NCBI RefSeq assembly: GCF_012932565.1
Contig: NZ_JABBYJ010000002.1
Span: forward strand, 62,001 to 126,000
Direction of reading: 5' to 3'
Origin: Sneathiella limimaris
GTDB lineage: Bacteria > Pseudomonadota > Alphaproteobacteria > Sneathiellales > Sneathiellaceae
Length of the DNA: 64,000 nt
Shown: in pieces, positions 18,896-27,680 of the stretch
Layout: each line of letters starts with the position of its first letter
How positions within the stretch are numbered: position 1 is the first letter of the stretch
Program-made: the position numbers and the translations under genes
Notes under the pieces: generated by a model
The model's database searches: none
What the model saw: the letters and a program-made list of their open reading frames with translations, nothing else
What the model was told of the DNA's origin: nothing

Positions 18896-19822
18896 AGGGA
18901 TATAGCCATTCCCCATCGCGACTGGAAATCACATCTGGACCGGGTTGCGGATGACTTGGAATGGGTCATCCGCTCGCCCTTTCTGACCATCGATGCGCCA
19001 AAACCAAACCTAGTCGATCTGCCCATTAATGACATAATTATCGCTGAGCTTCGTAAATCTCCGGAGCAGATCTTGCCGCTACTCGAGGCCATGAAACGAG
19101 TTAATCTCGGCGGTTATTTTGAAACCCTTGTCTATTTTTGGCTCCAGAAAATACCAGAAGTAGATCTTATTGAGCATAACCTGCAGATATGGGAAGGAAA
19201 AAGAACCGTTGGTGAGCTCGACCTTCTTTTCCAGTATCAAGGGGTCGTTTTTCATTGGGAACTTTCAATAAAACTATACGCCAATCTTGGCGACCCGCTG
19301 AAAGAAGCTAATTGGATTGGACCCATGAAGAAGGATACACTGGCCCGCAAATTTGCCCGACTATTCGATCATCAGCTTCAACTTCCAAATTCAGCAGCCG
19401 GATCACAAGCACTGTCGAAACTTGGGATAAATACCGACACCACCCACTCCTACCCCTTTGTTAAAGGATGTCTTTTCCATGAAAACGAAGTTCAGCTTAA
19501 GCATCCCTCATTACCGAAAACCATTAACCCAGATTGCCTTCAACAAACCTGGTACGATCTCAATAATTTGCAGTTACCACATGGAACGACCCATTTAAGG
19601 CCTTTAAAAAAACTGCACTGGATGGGGAAGGTTCATCCCGCAGAATGGGAAGAAACCTCATCTGACTTCATAGGCCCCAGACTTGAATCTATTGTGACCA
19701 AGAATGATCGTCCAATCCTGGTAGCCTTCGGTGAATTAGATCGACAAAACAAAATCATTCGGGAACTTGCCCGCAACTTCATTATGCCGGAACACTGGCG
19801 ATATGATCCTGTTCAAGTTTAA
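18896..19822 (+). CDS. DUF1853 family protein (start unclear)
   Basis: Family hallmarks: GELDLLFQYQGVVFHWELSIK and NWIGPMKKDTLARKFARLFDHQL; nuclease-like character has been suggested for such D/E-x-K arrangements but function is unknown. The conserved N-terminus (RDWKSHLDRVADDLEWVIRSP) lies upstream of the only conventional start, a TTG at 18956. The frame is open from 18896 with no ATG, GTG or TTG before it; AAGGGA at 18895-18900 is ideally placed for an ATT start at 18908. I list the whole open frame. The 3' end overlaps the convergent pilin-fusion gene by 87 bases. Confidence 0.7.
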   Translation, partial: RDIAIPHRDWKSHLDRVADDLEWVIRSPFLTIDAPKPNLVDLPINDIIIAELRKSPEQILPLLEAMKRVNLGGYFETLVYFWLQKIPEVDLIEHNLQIWEGKRTVGELDLLFQYQGVVFHWELSIKLYANLGDPLKEANWIGPMKKDTLARKFARLFDHQLQLPNSAAGSQALSKLGINTDTTHSYPFVKGCLFHENEVQLKHPSLPKTINPDCLQQTWYDLNNLQLPHGTTHLRPLKKLHWMGKVHPAEWEETSSDFIGPRLESIVTKNDRPILVAFGELDRQNKIIRELARNFIMPEHWRYDPVQV

Positions 19823-20341
19823 AGCCACCACACGAATTTCAAGCAATGTCTTGAAAAAATCGGCCAAAGCCGAGTTGTACTCAGCCACTGTTTGAACATG
19901 TTTATAGTGCCCATCAGACAAGCAGGCGGAGAGTAAATCGGGCCAAGAATTGTCTTCACTCCAATTGATCAATGTTAGGCGTATCCCTTCATCGGCCAAC
20001 TTGGAACAGCTATCTATCAGGTCAGATGTTTCTTCAGCAGATAATTGGGGAGAACTTCCCAAAATCACGAGGATGATTTTTTGCGGGTCATTTTGAATGT
20101 CTTGGTGAAATCCCATCTCAAACTGCCATCTGTCATCTAATAGACGCCGTGCCCAAATTAGACCCCGGTTGAATTTTAGATCACCACGGGCCACGCTCCC
20201 CTCTAGTGTTTGTTTGATATTATCGTAAAAGTTGTTTCCAACAGCCGTAAGGACACCCGCAGCGCCTGCCGCCAAAAGGGCATATTCAACAGCTGTAACT
20301 CCACTTACATCTTTAACCAACCTCATAATAAAATTTTTCAT
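19736..20341 (-). CDS. Flp-type prepilin N-terminus joined to a partial TadG-like VWA domain
   Basis: 201 aa. Residues 1-48 look like a Flp/Fap pilin: short basic leader, processing site SG-VTAVEYALLAA with the +5 Glu, then a hydrophobic helix. Residues about 56-170 resemble the C-terminal half of TadG-type pilus-associated VWA proteins (GLIWARRLLDDRW; KIILVILGSSPQ; LADEGIRLTLINW; LLSACLSDGHY), but the MIDAS half is absent. It could be a true short pilin-like protein or an in-frame deletion relic of flp and tadG. The last 29 codons run antisense into the DUF1853 gene, suggesting loss of the ancestral stop. No other tad genes are in the window. Confidence 0.6.
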   Translation of the reverse strand: MKNFIMRLVKDVSGVTAVEYALLAAGAAGVLTAVGNNFYDNIKQTLEGSVARGDLKFNRGLIWARRLLDDRWQFEMGFHQDIQNDPQKIILVILGSSPQLSAEETSDLIDSCSKLADEGIRLTLINWSEDNSWPDLLSACLSDGHYKHVQTVAEYNSALADFFKTLLEIRVVALNLNRIISPVFRHNEVAGKFPNDFVLSI

Positions 20342-20709
20342 TTATAGCCTCCGCAATAGGTCGTCGTTATTTACTAAACAATTTTTAAGCACCGAAACAT
20401 ACGGCTCTCAACTAATTGTTTTTTATGGATCTTATAACAAGCAACTGACTAATTCGCTCGTTCCAGATCACTTAATAAAGACTAAGCAAGGAATTTTGAG
20501 AAAGTCATATCATTTAGAAAAATTTTAGCAAAATGGTTTCTCAATAATAATACGAATGATGGTGGAATTTTTTTATATCACTGTATTAATTAGCATAATT
20601 TAATAAATATAATTTTATTTACCATAATTCTTATTTTTATTATTAATATTACTTATGGGTGTTTTATCGTTAATAATATATTATTATCAAGAGACTTATC
20701 CGCGAATCT

Positions 20710-20739
20710 CATTTTTTTTCACCCTTTCGAAAAAAAATG
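20710..20739. repeat. A/T inverted repeat
   Basis: CATTTTTTTTC / GAAAAAAAATG, 11-bp arms with an 8-base loop (ACCCTTTC). It could be a hairpin, a terminator for leftward transcription or a bent-DNA site; undecided. Confidence 0.5.
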
Positions 20740-20777
20740 ACAACCTGTATACACAAGCCTTTATGATCGTTAGAATG

Positions 20778-20791
20778 CAGACTTAGGTCTG
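20778..20791. promoter_or_regulatory. Short palindrome upstream of the glycosyltransferase gene
   Basis: CAGAC-TTAG-GTCTG, 30 bases before the start codon and just after a TATGAT-like -10 (20762-20767); candidate operator or 5'-UTR hairpin. A run of G (20809-20815) follows as the probable ribosome binding site. Confidence 0.3.
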
Positions 20792-20820
20792 ATCTTAGAG
20801 TTTATCCCGGGGGGGTCTTT

Positions 20821-22053
20821 ATGTCCCTAAAGTCCAAGGCGCGCCGCATCCTTATCTACAGTCATGATTCATTTGGCCTCGGACACCTGAGAAGATGCCG
20901 AACCCTTGCCCATGCATTGGTTGAACAAAATCAAAACCTTTCAGTTCTCATTCTGTCCGGCTCACCGATTATTGGGAGCTTTGACTTCAAGGCACGTGTC
21001 GACTTTGTCCGCATTCCCGGTATCATCAAACTGAGAAATGGAGAGTATACTTCCCTTAGCCTCCATATCGATACAGAACAAACTTTGGCAATGAGAGCTT
21101 CTATCATTCGCCACACGGCTGAGACCTTTGATCCGGATATATTTATTGTGGACAAAGAACCTTATGGACTGAAGGGAGAAGTTGAAGAAACCCTAGAGGT
21201 TCTAAAGGAAAGAGGAACACAATTAGTTCTGGGGCTTCGCGATGTTCTTGATGACCCCTCTTTGCTAGGCCCGGAATGGGAACGCAAAAATGTTCTTCCA
21301 GCCCTTTCAAAATACTATGATGACATTTGGGTATTCGGTGTTGAGCAACTCTACAATCCTCTAAAAGGGATAGAACTGCCTGCAGATATCCAACGCAAGG
21401 TGACCTACACCGGTTATCTTCCGCGGAATGTGCAACCGGCTACGGATCCAGCCATTTTGGATGAAATTGACGAACCTTACATTTTAATCACAGTCGGTGG
21501 CGGCGGAGATGGTGAAGTCCTCACAGACTGGGTTCTTCGTGCCTACGAAGCCGATCCGAACATGCCGATGAATGCCTTGTTTGTTCTGGGTCCTTTCATG
21601 CCACCAGACCTGAGATCCAGTTTCCGCGAGCGCATCGCCAAGCTTAATCACGCAAAATCGGTGACATTTAACAACAAGATGGAAAGTTTGATGGATCGAG
21701 CGTCGGCTGTTGTCGCCATGGGCGGGTACAATACGTTCTGTGAAGTCCTCTCCATGGATAAGCGGGCACTCATTATTCCAAGAACTGTGCCAAGACTTGA
21801 GCAATATATCCGCGCAACTCGGGCTGCAGAACTTGGACTAATCAGTGTATTGGTCGACGATGATGTTCGCGCAACGGAAACCATGCAAACTGCATTGAAA
21901 CAACTCAGCCAGCAAAACAAACCTTCGGATATTGTTATTCCGGGCCTACTTGATGGATTAACCAATGTTAATCGGTTGGCTCAACTCCGTTTCAAAGACC
22001 GCGACTTATTTAATACAGACGTTGGCGGAACTGTTAGCTTCAAGAACTACTAG
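20821..22053 (+). CDS. Predicted glycosyltransferase, MurG-like (COG4671 type)
   Basis: 410 aa. GT-B fold: N-terminal ILIYSHDSFGLGHLRRCRTL (glycine/His nucleotide-sugar fold start), C-terminal GGGGDGEVLTDW and VVAMGGYNTFCEVL, the last resembling the MurG UDP-sugar site. Cytoplasmic or peripheral membrane enzyme; acceptor unknown. The gene faces a GT4-family transferase convergently, and the two may build the same glycan, though they are not one operon. A G-run ribosome binding site precedes ATG 20821. Confidence 0.75.
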   Translation: MSLKSKARRILIYSHDSFGLGHLRRCRTLAHALVEQNQNLSVLILSGSPIIGSFDFKARVDFVRIPGIIKLRNGEYTSLSLHIDTEQTLAMRASIIRHTAETFDPDIFIVDKEPYGLKGEVEETLEVLKERGTQLVLGLRDVLDDPSLLGPEWERKNVLPALSKYYDDIWVFGVEQLYNPLKGIELPADIQRKVTYTGYLPRNVQPATDPAILDEIDEPYILITVGGGGDGEVLTDWVLRAYEADPNMPMNALFVLGPFMPPDLRSSFRERIAKLNHAKSVTFNNKMESLMDRASAVVAMGGYNTFCEVLSMDKRALIIPRTVPRLEQYIRATRAAELGLISVLVDDDVRATETMQTALKQLSQQNKPSDIVIPGLLDGLTNVNRLAQLRFKDRDLFNTDVGGTVSFKNY

Positions 22054-22073
22054 ACAAGTGGGCAACTGAAAAT

Positions 22074-23750
22074 CTAACCCTTTGCGTTAGCGATCGTAAC
22101 GAGGTCCATTTTTGCAAGCCATGCAGCATATAAAATCATGCTGTTTGGCTTAACTTTGAAGAGTCTTGCAAGCTCACCAATTGCTATCGGCCCTTCTTGC
22201 CCAATACATCTCAACATTTCCTGGAGCTTCTCAAGAGCAGGCAGAAGGTGACGAACCCCACTTCCTAAGGGGTCATTCAACATGATGGAAAGTCGCTCTT
22301 GCGCATCACTTACGAGTGACAGATGCGTCAAAGTCGTAATGTGCTCTGTCGGATAGTGTTCAAAAGAAACAAAGGGATCATCCATAAGAGGCATGTAAGG
22401 CATACTCTTATCGGCATCTATTGAAGCGGCCAATCTGCGTGTCTTCAGTTCTGCCCATAAATCCTGATACTTTGGAATGAGACTTTGCCAGTCAAAACTC
22501 TCTCGAGCCCGCTTTTGACCAGTTGTCCCCATTTGGCGACGCAGGGTAGCGTTCTCAATTAACTTTAAGTACAACTCTGCGCAATGTTGACTATCAACGT
22601 GAGTAAATAAACTAACTTGACCAACATAACGATCATAATGGTCAACCCCAGTATGATATCGATAGGAAAGCGGTAAACCAGTTTGCGCAGACGGCATGGT
22701 TGTTCTAACAAGATACCCATCGATACCGTCCCTTACCGTTTCACGGTAACCGTCCCAATCCGTTACAACGACTGGAAGTCCTGCAGCCATTGCCTCTACT
22801 GGGGTAATTCCAAACGTCTCCTGAATATTGTCAGAAAGGCTTGTAAAGACGTCCGCAACAGACCAGATGTGGCGACGAACCTCGGGGTCACGACCATCAA
22901 CAAAATGACATGATACAGAAGGGCAAAATTTTGCCGCTCCCTTCGTAAATTGTTGCTCAATCGCTTTACTCGCAAACCACCCAGCCTGAACAAGATGAAC
23001 TTTTTTGTCTGTTCTCTCTGCAGCTTTTTGAAGGGCTTGATACATCGGAAGTGGATGCGCTTTCGCATGAGATGCCAGTCGACCGACATAAAGAAAAACA
23101 ATATCAGTCTCTGAAATTCCATATTGATCACGAAATGCTTTGGCAAAGGCTGCTCCGTCATCCGTTTCTTTAAAATCATCGCAATTGATACCGAGCGGGA
23201 TCACCGGTAATTGAATGCGAGATTTAAAATCACCACCAAAACGCTGCTTTAAATACTCCCCGTAGTTTTCAAGAGTTCGCTCAACGGTTTTTTTGGCAGA
23301 ATGCGAGGTACAAATAAGCGCATCCCATGCCTCCAATGGACCTGTAAGCAGACCGCCAAAAGCCGCCATGGCTTCTTTCGAGCAGGTCGTATGTGTCAAG
23401 CCACATAAACTGAAGTGAGCCGGGGATATAAACCTGCGCTGCCAAGCAAAATCTTCAATACCGGGGCCCGAATAAAAAAGGCAACCAGGCTCTGACATTT
23501 TTTGAAGGTTAAGCGGGTTTATCCATTCGGTCGCAATAGATTGACCCGCATATTCCGAAACCTGTTGTTTAAAAGTTTCATACTTCTGGGGATGATCAGC
23601 ATAACAATAGAGCGTCTGAGCAGTCATAGCACGGGCAAACCCTTTTAAGAAGCTTTCTCCCGCTGCCTGTCGACCTAACAGGCGCTGCCCTGTCGTCTTA
23701 AAGCCATCGACCTCATAGAAAATTGCAGCATTCGCTAGCTCAATTGCCAC
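22074..23750 (-). CDS. GT4-family glycosyltransferase with a C-terminal winged-helix-like extension
   Basis: 558 aa. Central GT4 signature: VFLYVGRLASHAKAHP and ETFGITPVEAMAAGLPVV (EX7E) near residues 310-335, followed by TDWDGYRETV. The catalytic region ends near residue 420. The last 60 residues (PIAIGELARLFKVKPNSMIL...) look like a small helix-turn-helix or winged-helix domain, unusual in GT4 enzymes. Retaining transferase using a nucleotide sugar; product unknown. Convergent with the COG4671 transferase. Confidence 0.8.
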   Translation of the reverse strand: MAIELANAAIFYEVDGFKTTGQRLLGRQAAGESFLKGFARAMTAQTLYCYADHPQKYETFKQQVSEYAGQSIATEWINPLNLQKMSEPGCLFYSGPGIEDFAWQRRFISPAHFSLCGLTHTTCSKEAMAAFGGLLTGPLEAWDALICTSHSAKKTVERTLENYGEYLKQRFGGDFKSRIQLPVIPLGINCDDFKETDDGAAFAKAFRDQYGISETDIVFLYVGRLASHAKAHPLPMYQALQKAAERTDKKVHLVQAGWFASKAIEQQFTKGAAKFCPSVSCHFVDGRDPEVRRHIWSVADVFTSLSDNIQETFGITPVEAMAAGLPVVVTDWDGYRETVRDGIDGYLVRTTMPSAQTGLPLSYRYHTGVDHYDRYVGQVSLFTHVDSQHCAELYLKLIENATLRRQMGTTGQKRARESFDWQSLIPKYQDLWAELKTRRLAASIDADKSMPYMPLMDDPFVSFEHYPTEHITTLTHLSLVSDAQERLSIMLNDPLGSGVRHLLPALEKLQEMLRCIGQEGPIAIGELARLFKVKPNSMILYAAWLAKMDLVTIANAKG

Positions 23751-23836
23751 GATATCCCCCTTCGCTGATTTAAGACGATATCTTAAGGGTGCAAATGAGA
23801 CTTGTAACTAACTGATCTTAACTTTCTTAATTTCGT

Positions 23837-24916
23837 TTATTGCTGATCAAAATCCACAATAACGTCGTCAGAAAGAGGATGAGATTGGCAGGTTAGGACA
23901 TAACCGTCTTCAACTTCGTCATCTTCCAGAGCATAGTTGATATCCATACGAACTTCACCTTGCAGGACTTTTGCTCGGCAAGTACAGCAAACCCCGCCTT
24001 TACAGGCAAAGGGAACATCCATGTTTGCTGCAAGGGCAGCATCCAGAATGGACACCCCTTCTTCAGGAATTTTAATTTCAGTTGTCCGTCCGTCCATAAT
24101 AACTTGAACAGAATGCTCAGGGCCTTTAGCAACTGACGTTTTTGCCTGACTTGATTTTTCCGCTGCAATAGCTGCGTCGGTGATAAACAGCTCAAAATGA
24201 ATATTCGAGGCATCAAGACCCGAGGATTTCAAAAAATCCCGGCAAGACATAATCATCTCTTCAGGCCCACATAGAAACGCTTCATCAAACTTGGAATTAC
24301 TCAAGGGTCCCTTGAACAATTCGTCGCACTTCTCAGCGGTAATACGACCATTAAAGATCTCGCTGTCTTGCGGCTCCCGACTGAGGATATAGATTAGACT
24401 TAGCCGTTCTTTGTATCGATTTTTAAGATCCTCAAGTTCCTCCAGAAATAGAATGCTCGAGACTGATCGATTACCGTATATCAGCGTTACAGTGCTTTCC
24501 GGCTCTGCCTCTAAGGCAGATTTCAAAATAGAAATTATGGGCGTAATTCCGCTACCAGCCGCAATGAGTAGGTAGCTTTTCTCGTTAGCACTATCAAGGT
24601 CCGTGAAAAAACGCCCCTGCGGCACCATAACGTCAATCGTATCACCGGCTTTAAGCATTGTATTTGCGAATGAAGAAAACTTCCCACCATCAATCTGCTT
24701 AATAGCAACTTTCAGCTTCTTTTCACCGACAGAACTGCAGATGGAATAGGAACGGCGCACCTCTTCCCCGTCAATATCTGCTTTTAGGGTAAGATGCTGC
24801 CCTTGTGTATAGGCATAGTCTGGCTTAAGGCTTTCAGGAACCTGAAACTCAACGGAAATGGCGTCTGATGTCTCCCTAATTACATCAGAAACTGTCAGGC
24901 TGTTAAATACAGTCAT
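23837..24916 (-). CDS. paaE: Phenylacetyl-CoA epoxidase, reductase subunit PaaE
   Basis: 359 aa. N-terminal FAD domain with RRSYSICS, NAD(P)H-binding AAGSGITPIISIL, and a C-terminal plant-type [2Fe-2S] ferredoxin with CKGGVCCTC and a final Cys in VLTCQSHP. It passes electrons from NADPH to the PaaAC di-iron oxygenase that converts phenylacetyl-CoA to the 1,2-epoxide. Last gene of paaABCDE, 14 bases after paaD. Confidence 0.96.
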   Translation of the reverse strand: MTVFNSLTVSDVIRETSDAISVEFQVPESLKPDYAYTQGQHLTLKADIDGEEVRRSYSICSSVGEKKLKVAIKQIDGGKFSSFANTMLKAGDTIDVMVPQGRFFTDLDSANEKSYLLIAAGSGITPIISILKSALEAEPESTVTLIYGNRSVSSILFLEELEDLKNRYKERLSLIYILSREPQDSEIFNGRITAEKCDELFKGPLSNSKFDEAFLCGPEEMIMSCRDFLKSSGLDASNIHFELFITDAAIAAEKSSQAKTSVAKGPEHSVQVIMDGRTTEIKIPEEGVSILDAALAANMDVPFACKGGVCCTCRAKVLQGEVRMDINYALEDDEVEDGYVLTCQSHPLSDDVIVDFDQQ

Positions 24917-24930
24917 GGTTATTTTTTATC

Positions 24931-25431
24931 CTATACACACTTGAAATAATCGAACGGCTCTGCACAACTTTTACATCTGTAAAGGGCTTTGCAAGCCGTG
25001 GATCCAAACTGACTAACCTGTTCGGTATCTGTTGATCCACACTGCGGACACTTGATTTCATCCTCTCCCAACAAAGAGGCTTTTCCAGCGCCTTTAAGCG
25101 GAGGAGCAATTCCATATTCAAAAAGCTGTTGCCGCCCTTTTTCAGAGATAAAATCTGTCGTCCAGGCTGGCGATAAAACCGTTTCAACTTCTATCTGGTC
25201 ATAACCGTGAAGTTTCAGGGTTGTCTTAATATCCGAGGATATTTGGTCCATTGCAGGACATCCAGAATAGGTAGGCGTGATGCGGACTGTAACAGCACCC
25301 TCTGTCGTATCAATGGAGTTAATGATCCCCATATCCGCAATTGACAGTACCGGAATTTCAGGATCCTTAACCAGCTCCAAAACCTGCCCTACGGCGTCCG
25401 CTGTATATGTCGGCTCTGGCACTCCTGCCAT
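24931..25431 (-). CDS. paaD: Phenylacetyl-CoA epoxidase accessory protein PaaD (DUF59/FeS-assembly type)
   Basis: About 166 aa. N-terminal MIP18/DUF59 domain (VLELVKDPEIPVLSIADMGI; TPTYSGCPAMDQI) and a C-terminal zinc-ribbon-like part with CPQCGSTD and CKSCAEPFDYFKC. Needed in vivo for phenylacetate oxidation, probably for Fe-S or di-iron maturation. ATG 25431 has AGGAG seven bases upstream (25439-25443). The alternative ATG 25455 would overlap paaC and is less likely. Confidence 0.95.
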   Translation of the reverse strand: MAGVPEPTYTADAVGQVLELVKDPEIPVLSIADMGIINSIDTTEGAVTVRITPTYSGCPAMDQISSDIKTTLKLHGYDQIEVETVLSPAWTTDFISEKGRQQLFEYGIAPPLKGAGKASLLGEDEIKCPQCGSTDTEQVSQFGSTACKALYRCKSCAEPFDYFKCV

Positions 25432-25441
25432 TCTACAGCTC

Positions 25442-26203
25442 CTACCAGTTGGCATCCGGATAGGCTCGTGGCAGAAACTGCATCTCTGCCAACAGATATC
25501 CTAAATGTTCAGAGTGTTTACCAACACGGCTGCCTCTCACCGCCCATGTATCTTCAGGACGCTTGAGGGTCGCCTCTGCCAAAATATCATTCATCATGGC
25601 ATCCCACTTGGGTTTCAAGGAAGACAGATCAACTCCTACCCCTGCTGCAACCATTGCCTCTTCAACTTCATCCATATCAAACATCTCAGGGACATATCCC
25701 CAAAGGCTCTCAAGTGCATCTTGCATCCTCTGATGACTTTCCTCTGTTCCATCACCAAGACGGATCACCCAATCAGCGCTATGACGTTTGTGGTAGGCAA
25801 TCTCTTTCACAGATTTTGCTGCAATTTCTGCCAAAGTCTTATCAGAAGATTCAAGTAGAGCTTCGAACTGTAGAGATTGGAAACAATCAAACATCAACTG
25901 ACGCGCCATGGTTTTCGCAAAATCGCCGTTCGGCTGCTCGACAAGCAACAAGTTCCGCCATTCCTGCGCATCACGAAAGAAAGCAAGCTTGTCTTCATCA
26001 CGACCTTTGCCTTCAACCTTTCCAGCATAATCTAAAATAAGACGCGCCTGCCCCAGCAGGTCCAGGCCAACATTCATCAAAGCGAGCTCTTCCTCTAGGA
26101 CTGGAGAGCGTCCACACCATTCCGCCAGTCTTTGAGAAAGAATGACGCAGTTATCGCCCAGCCGTAAAAGGTACTGGAACAGGTAATCCTGATCTTGTGT
26201 CAT
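25442..26203 (-). CDS. paaC: Phenylacetyl-CoA epoxidase subunit PaaC
   Basis: 253 aa, ferritin-like helical fold. Seen: YLLRLGDNCVILSQRLAEWCG, NVGLDLLGQARLILDY, KEIAYHKRHSADWVIRLGDG, all typical PaaC. It is the structural partner of the catalytic PaaA in the PaaAC heterodimer. Spaced 10 bases from paaD and 17 from paaB. Confidence 0.96.
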   Translation of the reverse strand: MTQDQDYLFQYLLRLGDNCVILSQRLAEWCGRSPVLEEELALMNVGLDLLGQARLILDYAGKVEGKGRDEDKLAFFRDAQEWRNLLLVEQPNGDFAKTMARQLMFDCFQSLQFEALLESSDKTLAEIAAKSVKEIAYHKRHSADWVIRLGDGTEESHQRMQDALESLWGYVPEMFDMDEVEEAMVAAGVGVDLSSLKPKWDAMMNDILAEATLKRPEDTWAVRGSRVGKHSEHLGYLLAEMQFLPRAYPDANW

Positions 26204-26220
26204 TGATATGAACCCTTACC

Positions 26221-26520
26221 TTACATATGGCCGACTTCTTCGGGGATTTCATAGAATGTGGGGTGACGATACATTTTATTATCGTTCGGCTCATAGAATG
26301 AGCCTTTGTCGTCTGGACTAGAGGCAACTATGTCAGACGTTTTAACCACCCAAATACTAACCCCCTCACTCCGGCGGGTATAAACATCACGGGCGTTGGT
26401 CAAGGCCATTTCATCGTCCGATGCATGCAAGCTCCCGACATGTTTGTGATGCAATCCATTTTTACTCCGCACAAACACTTCGTACAGCGGCAGTTCATTC
26501 TTAGCAGTCGTATCGCTCAT
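26221..26520 (-). CDS. paaB: Phenylacetyl-CoA epoxidase subunit PaaB
   Basis: 99 aa, full length. Typical PaaB: LYEVFVRSKNGLHHKHVGSLHA, ARDVYTRRSEGVSIWVV. A small subunit that bridges PaaAC heterodimers. Third-order position between paaA and paaC is conserved across proteobacteria. Confidence 0.96.
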   Translation of the reverse strand: MSDTTAKNELPLYEVFVRSKNGLHHKHVGSLHASDDEMALTNARDVYTRRSEGVSIWVVKTSDIVASSPDDKGSFYEPNDNKMYRHPTFYEIPEEVGHM

Positions 26521-26535
26521 AATTTTTTCCTCAAC

Positions 26536-27498
26536 TTAAGCGGCCTGCTGAGCGGCCTGCTGACGTTTACGTTTCTTTTCTGCATAGGCTAAAGCGGCAT
26601 CCCTTACCCATCTACCGCCATCATGTGCGTCACGACGTGTTTGAAGCCGTTCCCGGTTGCACAGACCATTACCTGCAACAACGTTTCTAAACTCATCCCA
26701 GTCGATCTCACCCCAATCATAGCTTTGCTTTTCCTCATTCCACGCGAGTTTGTCATCGGGAATTGTCAGACCAAGATATTCTGCCTGAGGAACAGTTGCA
26801 TCAATGAACCGCTGACGAAGCTCATCGTTAGAAGACCGCTTGATCTTCCAAGTCATACTCTGGCTGCTATGATCACTGTTTTTGTCATGCGGCCCAAACA
26901 TCATGAGCGCTGGCCACCACCATCTATTCAGCGCATCCTGAGCCATTTCTTTCTGCTCTTTAGTGCCCTGAGCCATGACCATCATGATTTCATAACCCTG
27001 ACGCTGATGAAAACTTTCTTCTTTACAGATTTTCACCATGGCCCGGGCATATGGACCATAAGAACACCGGCAAAGTGCAATCTGGTTTGTGATTGCCGCA
27101 CCGTCAACGAGCCAGCCAATGGCCCCAATATCAGCCCAATTGAGTGTTGGGTAATTAAAGATAGATGAATATTTCGCTTTGCCGCTGTGCAGCTGTTCAT
27201 ACATTTCGTCCCTGGATATCCCCAAGGTTTCAGTAGCACTATACAAATATAGACCGTGCCCACCCTCGTCCTGAATTTTGGCCATCAGAACTGCTTTTCT
27301 TTTCAGCGAAGGCGCACGGGTGAGCCAATTCCCTTCGGGCAACATACCGACAACTTCCGAATGAGCATGTTGTGACATCTGCCGGATCAGTGTTTTTCGG
27401 TACCCTTCAGGCATCCAGTCCTTTGGCTCGATTCTGATTTCTGCATCGACTTTTTTCTGAAAGGCTTCTTCAAGTTCTGCCAGTGATTGCTCAGTCAT
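26536..27498 (-). CDS. paaA: Phenylacetyl-CoA epoxidase catalytic subunit PaaA
   Basis: About 320 aa. Di-iron ligand motifs [11 protein letters not shown] and [12 protein letters not shown] (ExxH twice) and [13 protein letters not shown]. It epoxidises phenylacetyl-CoA. ATG 27498 begins the conserved region ([13 protein letters not shown]); the open frame continues to 27609 but that part covers the promoter. No paaK, paaG, paaZ or paaX/paaR lies in the window, so the rest of the pathway is elsewhere. Confidence 0.96.
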   Translation of the reverse strand: MTEQSLAELEEAFQKKVDAEIRIEPKDWMPEGYRKTLIRQMSQHAHSEVVGMLPEGNWLTRAPSLKRKAVLMAKIQDEGGHGLYLYSATETLGISRDEMYEQLHSGKAKYSSIFNYPTLNWADIGAIGWLVDGAAITNQIALCRCSYGPYARAMVKICKEESFHQRQGYEIMMVMAQGTKEQKEMAQDALNRWWWPALMMFGPHDKNSDHSSQSMTWKIKRSSNDELRQRFIDATVPQAEYLGLTIPDDKLAWNEEKQSYDWGEIDWDEFRNVVAGNGLCNRERLQTRRDAHDGGRWVRDAALAYAEKKRKRQQAAQQAA

Positions 27499-27543
27499 CT
27501 TTTCACCCAGTCTCCACACACTTTGCTTATCTATTATGCCTTT

Positions 27544-27584
27544 ATGATACATTATTTTTAGAAAATCAATACATTTTGTATCAT
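27544..27584. promoter_or_regulatory. Paired inverted repeat upstream of paaA, candidate operator
   Basis: ATGATACA (27544-27551) and its complement TGTATCAT (27577-27584), centres 33 bases apart (three helical turns), 46-86 bases upstream of the paaA start. A smaller ATACA-TTT-TGTAT palindrome overlaps the second arm. Possible site for a Paa repressor or for the neighbouring GntR protein. Confidence 0.45.
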
Positions 27585-27680
27585 TTATGACAGGGTGCAC
27601 TAAGCCCAATACTGCTTGAATATTTTTAGGAGCATAGTAAGAAGGTCAAAAGCACGCTGCTTTGCAATAAAGAATGAGGA

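Larger units (their letters stand above)
20342..20820. other. Very A/T-rich 479-base divergent intergenic region
   Basis: No credible gene. Positions about 20520-20720 are strongly A/T-rich with many TAAT/ATTA tracts, unlike the rest of the window. It must hold promoters for the divergent pilin-fusion and glycosyltransferase genes; an ATGACA...TATGAT pair (20737-20767, 19-base spacer) is a weak candidate toward the plus strand. Confidence 0.5.

Noticed and set aside
20809-20815. G run as a phase-variable tract
   Set aside because: Only seven G and best explained as a ribosome binding site before ATG 20821.
26623-27168. 181-codon plus-strand frame inside paaA
   Set aside because: Antisense shadow of a conserved catalytic subunit; Cys/His/Thr-rich composition without a family match.
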